NCBI RefSeq assembly: GCF_050908995.1 | Contig: NC_135123.1 | Coordinates: 682,001-746,000, forward strand | Direction: 5' to 3' | From: Andrena cerasifolii | Taxonomy: Eukaryota > Arthropoda > Insecta > Hymenoptera > Andrenidae | DNA: 64,000 nucleotides | In this document: positions 21,523-31,227 of the stretch, in pieces | Position numbering within the stretch: the stretch's first letter is position 1 | Layout: every line of letters begins with the position of its first letter | Position numbers and translations under genes: made by a program | Notes under the pieces: model-generated | Database searches by the model: none | What the model saw: only the letters and a program-made list of their open reading frames with translations | What the model was told of the DNA's origin: nothing

Positions 21523-23174
21523 AGGGTGGAGTGAAAAAAACTTTTTTTCGATGATCAAATTCTAATAGTGCAGAAAAGTTGCCTACGTGGCCCAATAAAA
21601 CGTGTAAAAAAATTCAGCTCGATCGGATAATTTCTTCTGTGTGCACCAGAGGCCTTAACTTTCAAAATTTTAGTAAAAAACTTAAGAAAGTTCAACATTC
21701 TTCCGTTGGTGGTTTCTATCTTTTTCTTTACCCAGGACTATATTTGTTGCATAAATGAAGCAAAGAAACACCCGTGGTTCGTTTCGGAACCACAGAAATG
21801 GCCTATCGGCACTCTTCGTCCACTTTCCTAACGAAATAAGTGGCCCAAAACCCACCACGCGGAGGTAGCTGTATGTCGGGCTCCTTGTTTTTGTGTTGTT
21901 TTTTGTATTTTAATTTTTTTTTGTTTCTTTAAATAATTTTATTGTTTTTTTTTGTAATGTATTTTCATATTTCTATTTGCCAGAACGAGAAACTGCGCTT
22001 GTTATACCTGTTATTGATGTGCAAACTTTATAGCGAGAACTGATTTTTCGTTTCAAAATTTGGCATCGATTGACCGTAAAACAATGTACACCGAATGAAA
22101 CCATCCCTTGCATCGCTGCCGCACACTTGACAGGATGCTTCGGTCACGAGTTTCACCATGCGTTCGACTGCAAGGGTGTGGTAGGCATACTTAAGAAATT
22201 CCCAGTCTAGAAACAAGCTGTTACTCGACAATTTCTCTGATAGCTCCTGATTAGTTACTGCGTGACGTTCGTCTAGATGCGTTACGCAAAATTTTGCAAG
22301 CCCGAGAATTAGATGAAAGTGGTGAACAAGTACTACCTCGTGCACTTCCAGAAATCAACTTCTCCGCAGGCGACTATTATAAAATAATCGATTGGTCTTC
22401 AGTTCGAATCAAGTCACCTCCAATTCTCAACACAATAACTATTTAATCAGGAGCTATCACAGAAATTGTCGAGCAACAGCTTGTTTGTAGCCTGGAAATT
22501 TCTTAAGTATACCTGCCACACTCTTGCAGTCAAACACATGGTGAAACTCGTGACTGAAGCATTCTGTCAAGTGTGCGGCAGCGGTGCAAGGAATGGTTTC
22601 ATTCAGTGTACATTGTTGTACGGTCAATCAATGCCAAATTTTGAAACAAAGAATCAGTTCTCGCTGTAAAGTTTGTACATCAATAACAGGTATAACAAGC
22701 GCAGTTTCTCGTTCTGGCAAATAGAAATATGAAAATACATTACAAAAAAAACAATAAAATTATTTAAAGAAACAAAAAAAAAATTAAAATACAAAAAACA
22801 ACACAAAAACAAGGAGCCCGACGTACAGCTACCTCCGCGGGGTGGGTTTTGGGCCACTTATTCCGTTAGGAAAGTGGACGAAGAGTGCCGATAGGCCATT
22901 TCTGTGGTTCCGAAACGAACCACGGGTGTTTCTTTGCTTCATTTATGCAACAAATATAGTCCTGGGTAAAGAAAAAGATAGAAACCACCAACGGAAGAAT
23001 GTTGAACTTTCTTAAGTTTTTTACTAAAATTTTGAAAGTTAAGGCCTCTGGTGCACACAGAAGAAATTATCCGATCGAGCTGAATTTTTTTACACGTTTT
23101 ATTGGGCCACGTAGGCAACTTTTCTGCACTATTAGAATTTGATCATCGAAAAAAAGTTTTTTTCACTCCACCCT
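21523..23174. mobile_element. Fold-back element with 9-bp target duplication (MULE-like)
   Basis: The ends AGGGTGGAGTG and its complement are exactly flanked by AACAAACAT (21514-21522, 23175-23183). The arms 21523-22250 and about 22447-23174 pair almost perfectly around a spacer of about 200 bp. Long terminal inverted repeats with a 9-bp duplication fit Mutator-like elements; hAT would give 8 bp. Each arm has a small frame containing CQVCGS and NFETKN that I do not recognise. An internally deleted relative lies at 54860-55837. Confidence 0.8.
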
Positions 23175-23218
23175 AACAAACATTATATATAATATTGTGT
23201 TGGATGTTGAATTGGACT

Positions 23219-23400
23219 AGTGAAAATGCGCAGGCTGGATGCGCGTGATTATTATGTGGTCGGCTCCTCGAAGTGACAGAAAATATAACCTAAGTATAAG
23301 CTATATGACAACAAATGTTTAGTGGCTATTTCGTTCTTTTACGAAACATTTGTGAACTTTTTAGCATCCTTCCAAAACATTATTATTACGCAGCAACAGC
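23219..23400. repeat. Half copy of the short palindromic MITE
   Basis: TAGTGAAAATGCGCAGG and the following sequence match one arm of the MITE at 10822-11104. The second arm is missing. Confidence 0.55.
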
Positions 23401-24660
23401 ATCTTCAGGAAATCCAGTACAGCAATTATCTGGTCCCACGACGTCTCTGGAACTCTGCAGCTTTCTGTCCCACGACGTCTCAGGAACTCCGCAGCTCCTT
23501 GTCCCACGACGTCGCTGGAACCCTGCGGCTCTTGGTCCTACGACGAAATCGACGGGGAGCTCCAGGCGCGTTCCTCTTCCGTGTGTCCCACGACGAAATC
23601 CACGGAGAGTTCCGGTTTCAGCAGCCAGGCACGGGTACCGCAGAGGTTCTAATTCTCCCTCGACGAAACGCCCCTGCTCCTTGTCCCGCAACGTCCCTGG
23701 AACTCCACTTTGGAACATCCCACGTCGATTCCAACGCTCCGACACTGCATCCTCCTTCGTGCAGCCTCCGGAACCACGTGCAGACTCCAGCGCTGCCTCG
23801 TTTGCAGGCAGCCTCCTCCAGAAGGACGTCCGACGACGTCTCTACTGCTTCGGTGAAGTTCCCTCCTCCTCGTCGAATCATTGGTTGCGGTCGACCCTCT
23901 CCTCCATGGACTCGTCCTCGATGTCCTTTCGGTGTCCGTACGAGCTGGACACTTCAATCCCTTCACGGCTCCGGATTCCATGCAAAAGAGACGGAGAAGC
24001 ATTAACATTTTCTTTAATTTGAGAGAATCCGTTGGAGCTGAAAGAACCGGGAAGACGGAAAGGCGCGACGGAACCGATAACAGGGGATCACAGCTCACGA
24101 GTATGTGATCGGCCCCTTCCCCGATCAATCTGCCCAGTACCCCAGCTCGTCTCCATTGTCTTTCTTCTGGACTTCTTGTCCTCTTCTCCCTCTCTCTGGC
24201 TTTCAAATGGCCCCATTCCTCTTCGTGGCTTCTGGTGCTGATGCAGGGGACCGTCCTGTGCGCCCTGTTAACGCTCCCGTCTCCGCGATATCTCCTCCAG
24301 CCGATCCAAGCAGTCGCACCGCTTGTCCGACTGATGGTTGGAGATGCCATTTCCCGGCTGCTGTCCACCCTGTTGAGGCGGACCTCTTGGTTTACACAAA
24401 CCGGGGAGAAGCCAAGATCCACGCCAACAGGGCTAGAGAAGCGGTTCCACGTATGTCCGCGTTTCACTGCGGACTGCTACTCTGTCGTAGCACAGACGGA
24501 GAATTCAGAAACGCGTATCCAAGCCGCGGTGGCAGTCCCCCGACACCTTGTCCCTCATCGTGGGGTTTCGTGCTCCCTGAAACACTTTAAAGAAACAGAG
24601 GACTGGGCTACGAAGGTAGCCTCCGCAGCCCAGTCCAGTGGATTAGCTTAGACTAATCTT
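23401..24660. repeat. Fragment related to the 3' region of a Gypsy element
   Basis: The part 23985-24640 matches pieces of 48270-48350 and 48890-49470, which lie between pol and the 3' LTR of the minus-strand Gypsy element. 23435-23560 is a degenerate tandem repeat of a word like GTCCCACGACGTC about every 42 bp. Long frames run on both strands because the DNA is GC-rich, but none resembles a known protein. Confidence 0.5.
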
Positions 24661-25073
24661 CAGACTCTTCGTTCAGAACTTCAAACTCTCTCCTCGAGCG
24701 AAAGATTTCCTGGATCTTTGATCGGCGAACGACACATCCTGTCTAAACAACTCCACTCTTCGGGGCTCTCTCTCATGGGGAATTCGGCCATTCTGCGACG
24801 ATGTTCGCCCTCGAAGTTCCTTCGTCGCAGCCTAGTAACACTGCGCACTCCAGGCGCCTCCACGTTGCTCCGGTGGTGCCTGCGCATTGTAAACTACATG
24901 CTTATACTTACATTTTGGAACATTGCTTATTCGACAGCTCTTCATATGCGCTGCATGCACTCGCCGGTGCAATAGTGACTTTGGATTGTAACTGCTTATT
25001 CAACAGCTCTTCATATCCGCTGAATGCACTCGCCAGTGCTATTACGATGTTGTCATCCATTGTTTTATGTACT
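24661..25073. other. Unassigned stretch with an imperfect direct duplication
   Basis: About 65 bp around CAGCTCTTCATATGCGCTGCATGC at 24935 recurs, diverged, at 25003. Nothing else is recognised before the YqaJ fragment. Confidence 0.4.
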
Positions 25074-25494
25074 TTATTGTGTACTCATACCTGCTCCTCC
25101 TGTTTTTATGTACGGAGGTTCTCTAATCGGTTGTAGTCGATTGTATCTACTATCTATTATTTCTGGCAACATGCAGTCCTCATAGAACTCTCTCAGTTTT
25201 ACCTTCACTTCTGTTGCACAGAAACTATCATCTCTTAGTACTATTATAACTTTCATTCCTTTCGGCGTCCATAAACAGAATAAAGCCCGTTGCTTATTCG
25301 TTATTTGCAATTGTCCTTGCACTTGATAATAGTAGTGATGTTTTTTATTCATTTTATCACCCTGGAAAATACGCTTTACTGCACGAACTGTCTGCATTGC
25401 TTCAGCAGGCAATAAATCCTTCGCCGATTCGGGACATTTTACTTCGATGATGGTATCATCGTCCACGACGCCGTCAGGAGTTGCACCTAAGTGA
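25074..25494 (-). pseudogene. YqaJ-type exonuclease C-terminal fragment
   Basis: YqaJ/lambda-exonuclease proteins degrade one strand of duplex DNA to start annealing-type recombination. The minus-strand frame from 25494 to the stop at 25074 shows GATPDGVV, IIEVKCP and YYYQVQGQL. These supply the D, ExK and Q-containing motifs of the PD-(D/E)XK fold. The N-terminal part is missing because the frame is cut at 25494 by half a palindromic MITE. Such genes are often carried by large insect transposons and DNA viruses. Which element this one belonged to cannot be told, since the next virus-like genes begin 5.7 kb away beyond a Gypsy insertion. Confidence 0.7.
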
Positions 25495-25495
25495 G

Positions 25496-25531
25496 GCAGT
25501 AAGATCGACCCCGGTCCTTGCTATTCCAGAG
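25496..25531. repeat. MITE remnant left of the Gypsy insertion
   Basis: This matches the centre of the right half of the MITE at 2287-3394 (AGTAAGATCGACCCCGGTCC). The rest of that half resumes at 30911 after the Gypsy element. The MITE's left half is absent. Confidence 0.7.
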
Positions 25532-26126
25532 TGTAGCGGTCATCGGTACGGCAAAATATGAACATTTGGCGTACAGATGGTCGGCATGGTTTATGACACG
25601 CGCGCCAGCAAAACTATTTTTGAGTAAGCCGCTTTCCGTTCTTTTCGTGATTTGAACAAAGCATGTTTTCTTAGAGACTTTCGTTTACGGCCTCAATAGT
25701 TATTGCGGGTATCGTAAACCTTAAGTTTCTGTAGGGCCCACGGTGCGGGGCCGGCGGCCTGCGACCGGCCACGTCACGCACCTCGGGGTCTGGGGAAATC
25801 CTGCTGCGTTACCAGAAGTATTTCTCCCGCCAAATTTCACCCCCGCTATGGTGAAAGCGCACTGTAGACGCGCGAAATAGGTGGCGCGATTTAGGGGTCC
25901 GAACGATACCGATTGGTTGACATCGTCATCGGGTCAACCAATTAGGAGGAGTTTTCTACCCGCGCGCGTCTTGCCGGAAAATTGTGCGTCCGGCAGACGT
26001 CAGTCTTCATCCTGACCTCAACAAGTCTTAACGTTTGAGCAGATATAAGTCACTGAATAAAAGACTCACGTTGAACGTTATTGTGTGTTTCAATTCGGGA
26101 ACAGAACCTATCCTTCTATTCCTTTA
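25532..26126 (+). repeat. 5' LTR of the CsRn1-like element
   Basis: It starts TGTAGCGGTCATCGG and ends TATTCCTTTA, so it does not end in the usual CA. It contains an imperfect hairpin around TTGGTTGAC...GTCAACCAA (25915-25943), a TATAAG promoter-like box near 26044 and AATAAA near 26056. Confidence 0.9.
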
Positions 26127-26127
26127 G

Positions 26128-26145
26128 TGGTGACCCCGACGTGAT
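26128..26145 (+). promoter_or_regulatory. Primer binding site, tRNA-Trp type
   Basis: TGGTGACCCCGACGTGAT starts one base after the 5' LTR. It is complementary to the 3' end of insect tRNA-Trp including CCA, the primer known for CsRn1-clade elements. The tRNA sequence is recalled, not checked. Confidence 0.75.
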
Positions 26146-26194
26146 CACAAGTTCAAAGAGTTTTTTTTAGTGAAGTACTTGGTGAGCAATAAGC

Positions 26195-27058
26195 ATGTCA
26201 CTAGTGAATAACGCAACCTTCGCGACCGGTAGTGATCCTGTCGACGAAACGAATTCCCACGCTACGAATGCCGCCCCTACGGTTTCTGCCATGACGCCGG
26301 TAGTGAATCGCGTTAGTATTCGCGTTCCGCCGTTCTGGCCAGAGCAACCCGGTGTGTGGTTCCACCAAATAGAGGCTCAGTTCGCGATAAATGGTGTTAC
26401 GGCGGATACCACAAAGTTTTACTATGTGATGTCGCAATTAGAGTCCAAGTATGCGTTGGAAGTTAAAGATATTTTCGACTCTCCGCCGACGACCGACAAG
26501 TACGGAACGTTGAAGAGGGAACTCGTTCGACGGTTGTCTGCATCGCAATCTGCACGGATTCGGCAGCTCCTGGAGCAGGAAGAGATTGGGGACAGAACTC
26601 CGTCCCAGTTTCTCCGGCGTATGAGGGATCTGGCAGGTACCACTGTGTCGGATGATTTTCTACGGACATTGTGGGCCAGTCGACTACCCGCGATGACTCG
26701 TGCCATTGTGACAGCACAAACGGACCTGGGGTTGAACAAATTGGCAGAAATTGGTGACCAGATTCATGAAGGTACGGGGCGAACGCAAGTGGCGAGTGTG
26801 GCGCAAGACACGGTCTCAGACGCTTTGTTAAGACGCCTGGAAAGTATGGAGCTGAGAATAGCGGAGTTATCGAGGGCACGTCCGCGCGATCGCTTCGACG
26901 GTGGATCTCGCCGGCGGTCGGGGTCGCGTGGTGGTAGGCGTTCTCTTTCGCCAGCAGCAAAGGAACACTGCTGGTACCATCGAGTATTCGGGGACAAGGC
27001 AGCGAAGTGCCGCCCCGGGTGTAAATATTCGGCGGGAAACGAGAAGAATCGGCACTGA
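26195..27058 (+). CDS. gag: Gag protein of the CsRn1-like element
   Basis: Gag assembles the virus-like particle and binds genomic RNA. The 287-residue frame starts at ATG 26195, the first after the primer site. Residues ~45-190 hold the capsid-like region beginning VPPFWPEQPGVWF. Residues ~225-250 are Arg/Ser-rich. The C-terminus has the CHCC knuckle (CWYHR, then KAAKC and PGC) particular to CsRn1 relatives in place of CCHC. The stop at 27056 is preceded by an in-frame slippery heptamer and hairpin, so a fraction of ribosomes should shift into the protease frame. The frame is intact. Confidence 0.9.
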   Translation: MSLVNNATFATGSDPVDETNSHATNAAPTVSAMTPVVNRVSIRVPPFWPEQPGVWFHQIEAQFAINGVTADTTKFYYVMSQLESKYALEVKDIFDSPPTTDKYGTLKRELVRRLSASQSARIRQLLEQEEIGDRTPSQFLRRMRDLAGTTVSDDFLRTLWASRLPAMTRAIVTAQTDLGLNKLAEIGDQIHEGTGRTQVASVAQDTVSDALLRRLESMELRIAELSRARPRDRFDGGSRRRSGSRGGRRSLSPAAKEHCWYHRVFGDKAAKCRPGCKYSAGNEKNRH

Positions 27059-27083
27059 ATGCGGCTATCAGTGACGGCCCGAT
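27034..27083 (+). other. Programmed -1 frameshift signal between gag and pro
   Basis: GGGAAAC at 27034-27040 is read G GGA AAC in the gag frame, a valid X XXY YYZ heptamer. After a 7-nt spacer, CACTGA (27053-27058) pairs with TCAGTG (27068-27073) around a 9-nt loop. Outside it ATCGG (27048-27052) pairs with CCGAT (27079-27083), with a 5-nt bulge. Slipping by -1 enters exactly the frame of the protease and pol. Confidence 0.8.
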
Positions 27084-27477
27084 GGCAAGTCGCCTCTTCG
27101 TTGTCGATCAAGAAACGAAGGAACAGTTCTTGGTCGATACGGGCTCGGACCTTTGCGTGTATCCTCGTACGCGCGTGAAAGGACGAGTTGCGAAGTCAAC
27201 GTACGAAATGTTTGCGGCTAATGGCTCCGTCATCAACACATATGGTGTGCGAGCATTCAACTTGAATCTGGGTCTTCGCCGCGCTTTCAACTGGAGGTTT
27301 GTAATCGCCGACGTCTCCAAGCCGATCATCGAAGCTGACTTCCTCAGTTACTACGGGCTGCTGGTGGATCTGCAAGCTCGACGACTTCTGGACCGGACTA
27401 CGTCCCTGTTTGCTATTGGAAAAGTAGCCACGGACAGCATTGAATCGGTGAAGACCATCACCGGTGATTCATACTAA
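27082..27477 (+). CDS. pro: Aspartic protease of the CsRn1-like element
   Basis: It cleaves the Gag-Pol polyprotein. The active-site motif is FLVDTGSDL (Asp about residue 19 from ATG 27082). A hydrophobic FVIADVSKPIIEADFL stretch follows with the second conserved region. ATG 27082 is probably not used: the frame stays open upstream through the gag end to the slippery site at 27034, so expression is expected as a Gag-Pro fusion. The frame ends with TAA at 27475. In relatives protease and RT are one continuous frame, so this stop is a probable disabling mutation or a readthrough point. Confidence 0.85.
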   Translation: MASRLFVVDQETKEQFLVDTGSDLCVYPRTRVKGRVAKSTYEMFAANGSVINTYGVRAFNLNLGLRRAFNWRFVIADVSKPIIEADFLSYYGLLVDLQARRLLDRTTSLFAIGKVATDSIESVKTITGDSY

Positions 27478-27483
27478 CACCAG

Positions 27484-30174
27484 TTGCTGGCGGAGTTTCC
27501 AGACATCATGCGGCCGACAGCGATAGGCCGTGAGGTTAAGCATGAGGTAGTCCATCATATTAACATCACTCCCGGGCCGCCGACATTTTGTAAACCGCGT
27601 AGATTGTCCCCCCAATTGTTTAAGATAGCGCGAGCGGAATTTGAAATTCTCATTCGTCTAGGCTACATAAGACCTTCGAAGAGTCAATGGGCTTCAGCCT
27701 TACACATGGTTGAGAAGGGGGTAGGTGAAAAGAGAATAGTTGGTGATTTTCGTCCTCTCAATTCTCGCACGATACCGGATCGCTACCCGATTCCGCATAT
27801 AGAGGATTTTTCGCGCATGTTAGACGGGAAAACGATATTTTCTACATTGGATCTGGTGCGCGCGTATCACCAGATATCGGTACATCCGGCCGATATCCCA
27901 AAGACCGCGGTGACGACGCCCTTCGGTTTATTCGAGTATACGGTCATGCCATTTGGCTTGAGAAATGCTGCACAAACGTTTCAGCGGTTCATCGATACCG
28001 TCTTGAGGGGCCTTGATTTTTGCTATGCATATTTAGACGATATTCTGGTCGTCTCAAAGGACGAGATGGAGCATAAAGAACACGTGACACAGCTTTTATC
28101 ACGCTTAGATCAATATGGTATAGTTATTAAACCGAGTAAATGTGTTTTTGCTGCGAAAGAGGTTAAATTTCTCGGGTACACTGTGAATGCGGAAGGTACG
28201 AAACCGCTTACCGATAAAGTTCGGGCAATAGTCGACTTTCCCAAACCACGCACGGTTAAGGAACTTCGTAGGTTTTTAGGGATGATAAATTTTTATCGCA
28301 GATTCATACCTAAAGCCGCGCAATTACAAGCACCGCTTAATCAACTACTAAGGGGGGTGAAAGTGAAAAGCGACGCCCCCGTGAAATGGTCGATTGAGAC
28401 GGAAACCGCGTTGCAACAGTTAAAAGATGCGTTAGCCAATGCGGCGTTATTAGCACATCCATCAAGCAGTTTACAACTTGCGATTATGGTAGATGCTTCA
28501 GATTTTGCATTAGGCGCGACTTTACAGCAGCGAGGAGGAAATTCGTGGCAACCGTTGGCGTTTCATACGAAATCTTTGTCACAGACGCAACGAAAGTACA
28601 GTGCATACGACCGGGAATTATTAGCGATATATTCGGCGGTGAAGCAATTTCGACATGCAGTAGAGGGTCGAACATTCACAGTGTACACCGACCATAAGCC
28701 TTTGGTGTATGCATTTAAACAAAAACTGGACAAATGTACACCGAGGCAGTTTAGGTATTTAGATTTAATCGGCCAGTTCACGACTGATATTCGACATGTT
28801 AGTGGCAAAGAGAATGAGGTAGCAGACGCGTTATCAAGAGTAGAGTCCCTAACCATATCGCTGAATTACGATGATTTAGCGAGGTCGCAAGTGTTGGACG
28901 AGGAGTTGAAGGAACTCCTTACTGCGTCTGGTACCTCATTACAGCTCAAACGGGTCAAGTTATTGGACAGTGATACCGAAATTTATTGCGATATTTCTGT
29001 AGGTAGGGTTAGACCATTTGTTACGAGACCTTTCCGACGACAGGCATTCAGGTCCACACATGAACTATCGCATCCCGGGATTAAAGCCACGGTGGGCTTG
29101 GTTAAACAGCGTTTTGTGTGGCCTTCCATGGATAAAGATTGCCGCGAATGGACCCGTAGTTGTCTCGATTGTCAACGCGCTAAAGTAAGCAGGCATGTGT
29201 CAAGCCCTGTCGGTAATTTTGCGTTGCCGTCCACTAGGTTCGAGCATGTACATATCGACCTAGTGGGTCCTTTGCCGATGTCGCGAGGCAATAGGTATTG
29301 TCTGACGTGCGTGGACCGCTTTACGCGATGGCCGGAAGTTTTTCCGGTTGATAATATCGAGGCCGAAACAGTCGCGAAAGCGTTCGTTGCTGGTTGGGTT
29401 GCACGGTTTGGAACACCTCTACGTGTTACCACCGACCAAGGTAGACAATTTGAGTCGCATTTGTTTAAACAGCTTAATATTTTATTGGGTACTACGCATT
29501 TACGAACTACTGCGTATCATCCGGCAGCGAATGGTTTGGTTGAACGTTTTCACAGACAGCTAAAAGGAGCGATTAAGTGCCATAGTGACGAACGGTGGTC
29601 CGATGCGCTACCTGTAGTTTTATTAGGTATTAGAGCGGCCTATCGTTTAGATTTAGGAGCATCAACTGCTGAGTTGGTGTATGGCGAGAATTTGCGTTTG
29701 CCAGCTGAATTCTTCGCTGATTCGACGGGAGGTGACGCGGAACCGGTAGAAATGGTTAGGCAACTTCGCGCGAGGTTTCGTGATCTACGACCAGTTGCGG
29801 GATCACGACACGGCGAGAAGAAAGTTTTTGTGTTTAAGGATTTAGCCACCGTTTCACATGTTTTCGTACGTGTCGACGCCGTAAGGGGTTCGTTACAAAA
29901 CCCTTATGAGGGACCGTTTCCCGTCGTTTCCCGCAACGAGAAAACGTACGTAGTCCGGTTTAAAGGAAAAGATACGACAGTATCGATTGATAGACTCAAA
30001 CCGGCGTACTTATTCGAATATGAGGACGAGGCAAACCAGACGCAAGTGCAGACGTCATTACGTACCCCGCAACCAGGTACCAGCGATGCTACACGGAGTT
30101 CCGCACAAGAACCGGTACGGACGCGTTCCGGTAGGCGTGTGAGATTTCCGTCACGTTTACAAGTCGGTGTCTAG
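27484..30174 (+). CDS. pol: Pol: reverse transcriptase, RNase H and integrase
   Basis: This open stretch of 896 codons lies in the same frame as the protease, after a single TAA. Numbering from 27484: RT has D123 (TLDLVRAYHQ) and YLDD at 183-186. RNase H has D337, E378 and D403 (VDASD, YDRELL, YTDHKP). Integrase has the HHCC site (H526, H530, C560, C563) and the D592-D651-E687 triad (HIDLVGP, TTDQG, LVERFH). The C-terminal tail is Arg-rich. All catalytic residues are present. There is no natural start; production needs frameshift from gag and passage through the TAA at 27475. Confidence 0.9.
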   Translation: MLAEFPDIMRPTAIGREVKHEVVHHINITPGPPTFCKPRRLSPQLFKIARAEFEILIRLGYIRPSKSQWASALHMVEKGVGEKRIVGDFRPLNSRTIPDRYPIPHIEDFSRMLDGKTIFSTLDLVRAYHQISVHPADIPKTAVTTPFGLFEYTVMPFGLRNAAQTFQRFIDTVLRGLDFCYAYLDDILVVSKDEMEHKEHVTQLLSRLDQYGIVIKPSKCVFAAKEVKFLGYTVNAEGTKPLTDKVRAIVDFPKPRTVKELRRFLGMINFYRRFIPKAAQLQAPLNQLLRGVKVKSDAPVKWSIETETALQQLKDALANAALLAHPSSSLQLAIMVDASDFALGATLQQRGGNSWQPLAFHTKSLSQTQRKYSAYDRELLAIYSAVKQFRHAVEGRTFTVYTDHKPLVYAFKQKLDKCTPRQFRYLDLIGQFTTDIRHVSGKENEVADALSRVESLTISLNYDDLARSQVLDEELKELLTASGTSLQLKRVKLLDSDTEIYCDISVGRVRPFVTRPFRRQAFRSTHELSHPGIKATVGLVKQRFVWPSMDKDCREWTRSCLDCQRAKVSRHVSSPVGNFALPSTRFEHVHIDLVGPLPMSRGNRYCLTCVDRFTRWPEVFPVDNIEAETVAKAFVAGWVARFGTPLRVTTDQGRQFESHLFKQLNILLGTTHLRTTAYHPAANGLVERFHRQLKGAIKCHSDERWSDALPVVLLGIRAAYRLDLGASTAELVYGENLRLPAEFFADSTGGDAEPVEMVRQLRARFRDLRPVAGSRHGEKKVFVFKDLATVSHVFVRVDAVRGSLQNPYEGPFPVVSRNEKTYVVRFKGKDTTVSIDRLKPAYLFEYEDEANQTQVQTSLRTPQPGTSDATRSSAQEPVRTRSGRRVRFPSRLQVGV

Positions 30175-30302
30175 GAAATTTGTAGTGTAAATAGTTAAAT
30201 AGTGGTAGATTTGTAAATAGCTTACATGTTTAAATTTAGTGTAACTTAGTTGATAATTTAATGTAACTAGCATTATGACTTCGTAGAGTAACATTTGCAC
30301 TG

Positions 30303-30314
30303 GCAGGGGGGTGA
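30303..30314 (+). promoter_or_regulatory. Polypurine tract
   Basis: GCAGGGGGGTGA lies directly before the 3' LTR at 30315 and would prime plus-strand synthesis. Confidence 0.7.
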
Positions 30315-30910
30315 TGTAGCGGTCATCGGTACGGCAAAATATGAACATTTGGCGTACAGATGGTCGGCATGGTTTATGACACGCGCGCCAGCAAAACTTT
30401 TTTTTGAATAAGCCGCTTTCCGTTCTTTTCGTGATTTGAACAAAGCATGTTTTCTTAGAGACTTTCGTTTACGGCCTCAATAGTTATTGCGGGTATCGTA
30501 AACCTTGAGTTTCTGTAGGGCCCACGGTGCGGGGCCGGCGGCCTGCGACCGGCCACGTCACGCACCTCGGGGTCTGGGGAAATCCTGCTGCGTTACCAGA
30601 AGTATTTCTCCCGCCAAATTTCACCCCCGCTATGGTGAAAGCGCGCTGTAGACGCGCGAAATAGGTGGCGCGATTTAGGGGTCCGAACGATACCGATTGG
30701 TTGACATCGGCATCGGGTCAACCAATTAGGAGGAGTTTTCTACCCGCGCGCGTCTTGCCGGAAAATTGAGCGTCCGGCAGACGTCAGTCTTCATCCTGAC
30801 CTCAACAAGTCTTAACGTTTGAGCAGATATAAGTCACTGAATAAAAGACTCACGTTGAACGTTATTGTGTGTTTCAATTCGGGAACAGAACCTATCCTTC
30901 TATTCCTTTA
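30315..30910 (+). repeat. 3' LTR of the CsRn1-like element
   Basis: Nearly identical to the 5' LTR and one base longer (an extra T in a T-run near 30400). It is followed by the CAGAG duplication. Confidence 0.9.
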
Positions 30911-31227
30911 CAGAGGGTTTTCTTCCAGTGAAAATCAGTAATTTTGCAAGTGCAATATCTTAAAAGCCGTCGAAATGAAGTGTATACATTAAAGCTTATT
31001 GAATTTGTCTTGGAACGCACTGTCAACTCAGGTGTTCAAAAAAAAATAGTTCCATTTGAAAAACCGAACTTGACCATCGTATCTTTTAAAATAATAATAA
31101 AAAACAAAAATCGTCTCGGCAAATATATTGGCCCTCTCCAACCATTCAATTACATATTTTTTAAATTTTTTTATCTCCAATACTTTAGGAGATATCGCGC
31201 TGTCCAGTCTTAGGTGGGATACCCTGT
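30911..31227. repeat. Right half of a palindromic MITE
   Basis: Continues the remnant at 25496-25531 and matches 3080-3394. It ends TGGGATACCCTG near 31227, then TA. The Gypsy insertion split it. Confidence 0.75.

Larger units (their letters stand above)
25532..30910 (+). mobile_element. CsRn1-like Gypsy retrotransposon, nearly complete
   Basis: Two LTRs (25532-26126, 30315-30910) bracket gag, protease and pol. CAGAG is duplicated at 25527-25531 and 30911-30915, inside a MITE copy. By eye the LTRs differ by about seven changes in 595 bp, pointing to a recent insertion. A primer site complementary to tRNA-Trp and a CHCC Gag knuckle are hallmarks of the CsRn1 clade. The one visible lesion in the polyprotein is a TAA between protease and RT at 27475-27477. 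Confidence 0.9.

Noticed and set aside
23315..24651. Long overlapping frames on both strands
   Set aside because: GC-rich, related to a Gypsy non-coding 3' region; no known domain and no single favoured frame.
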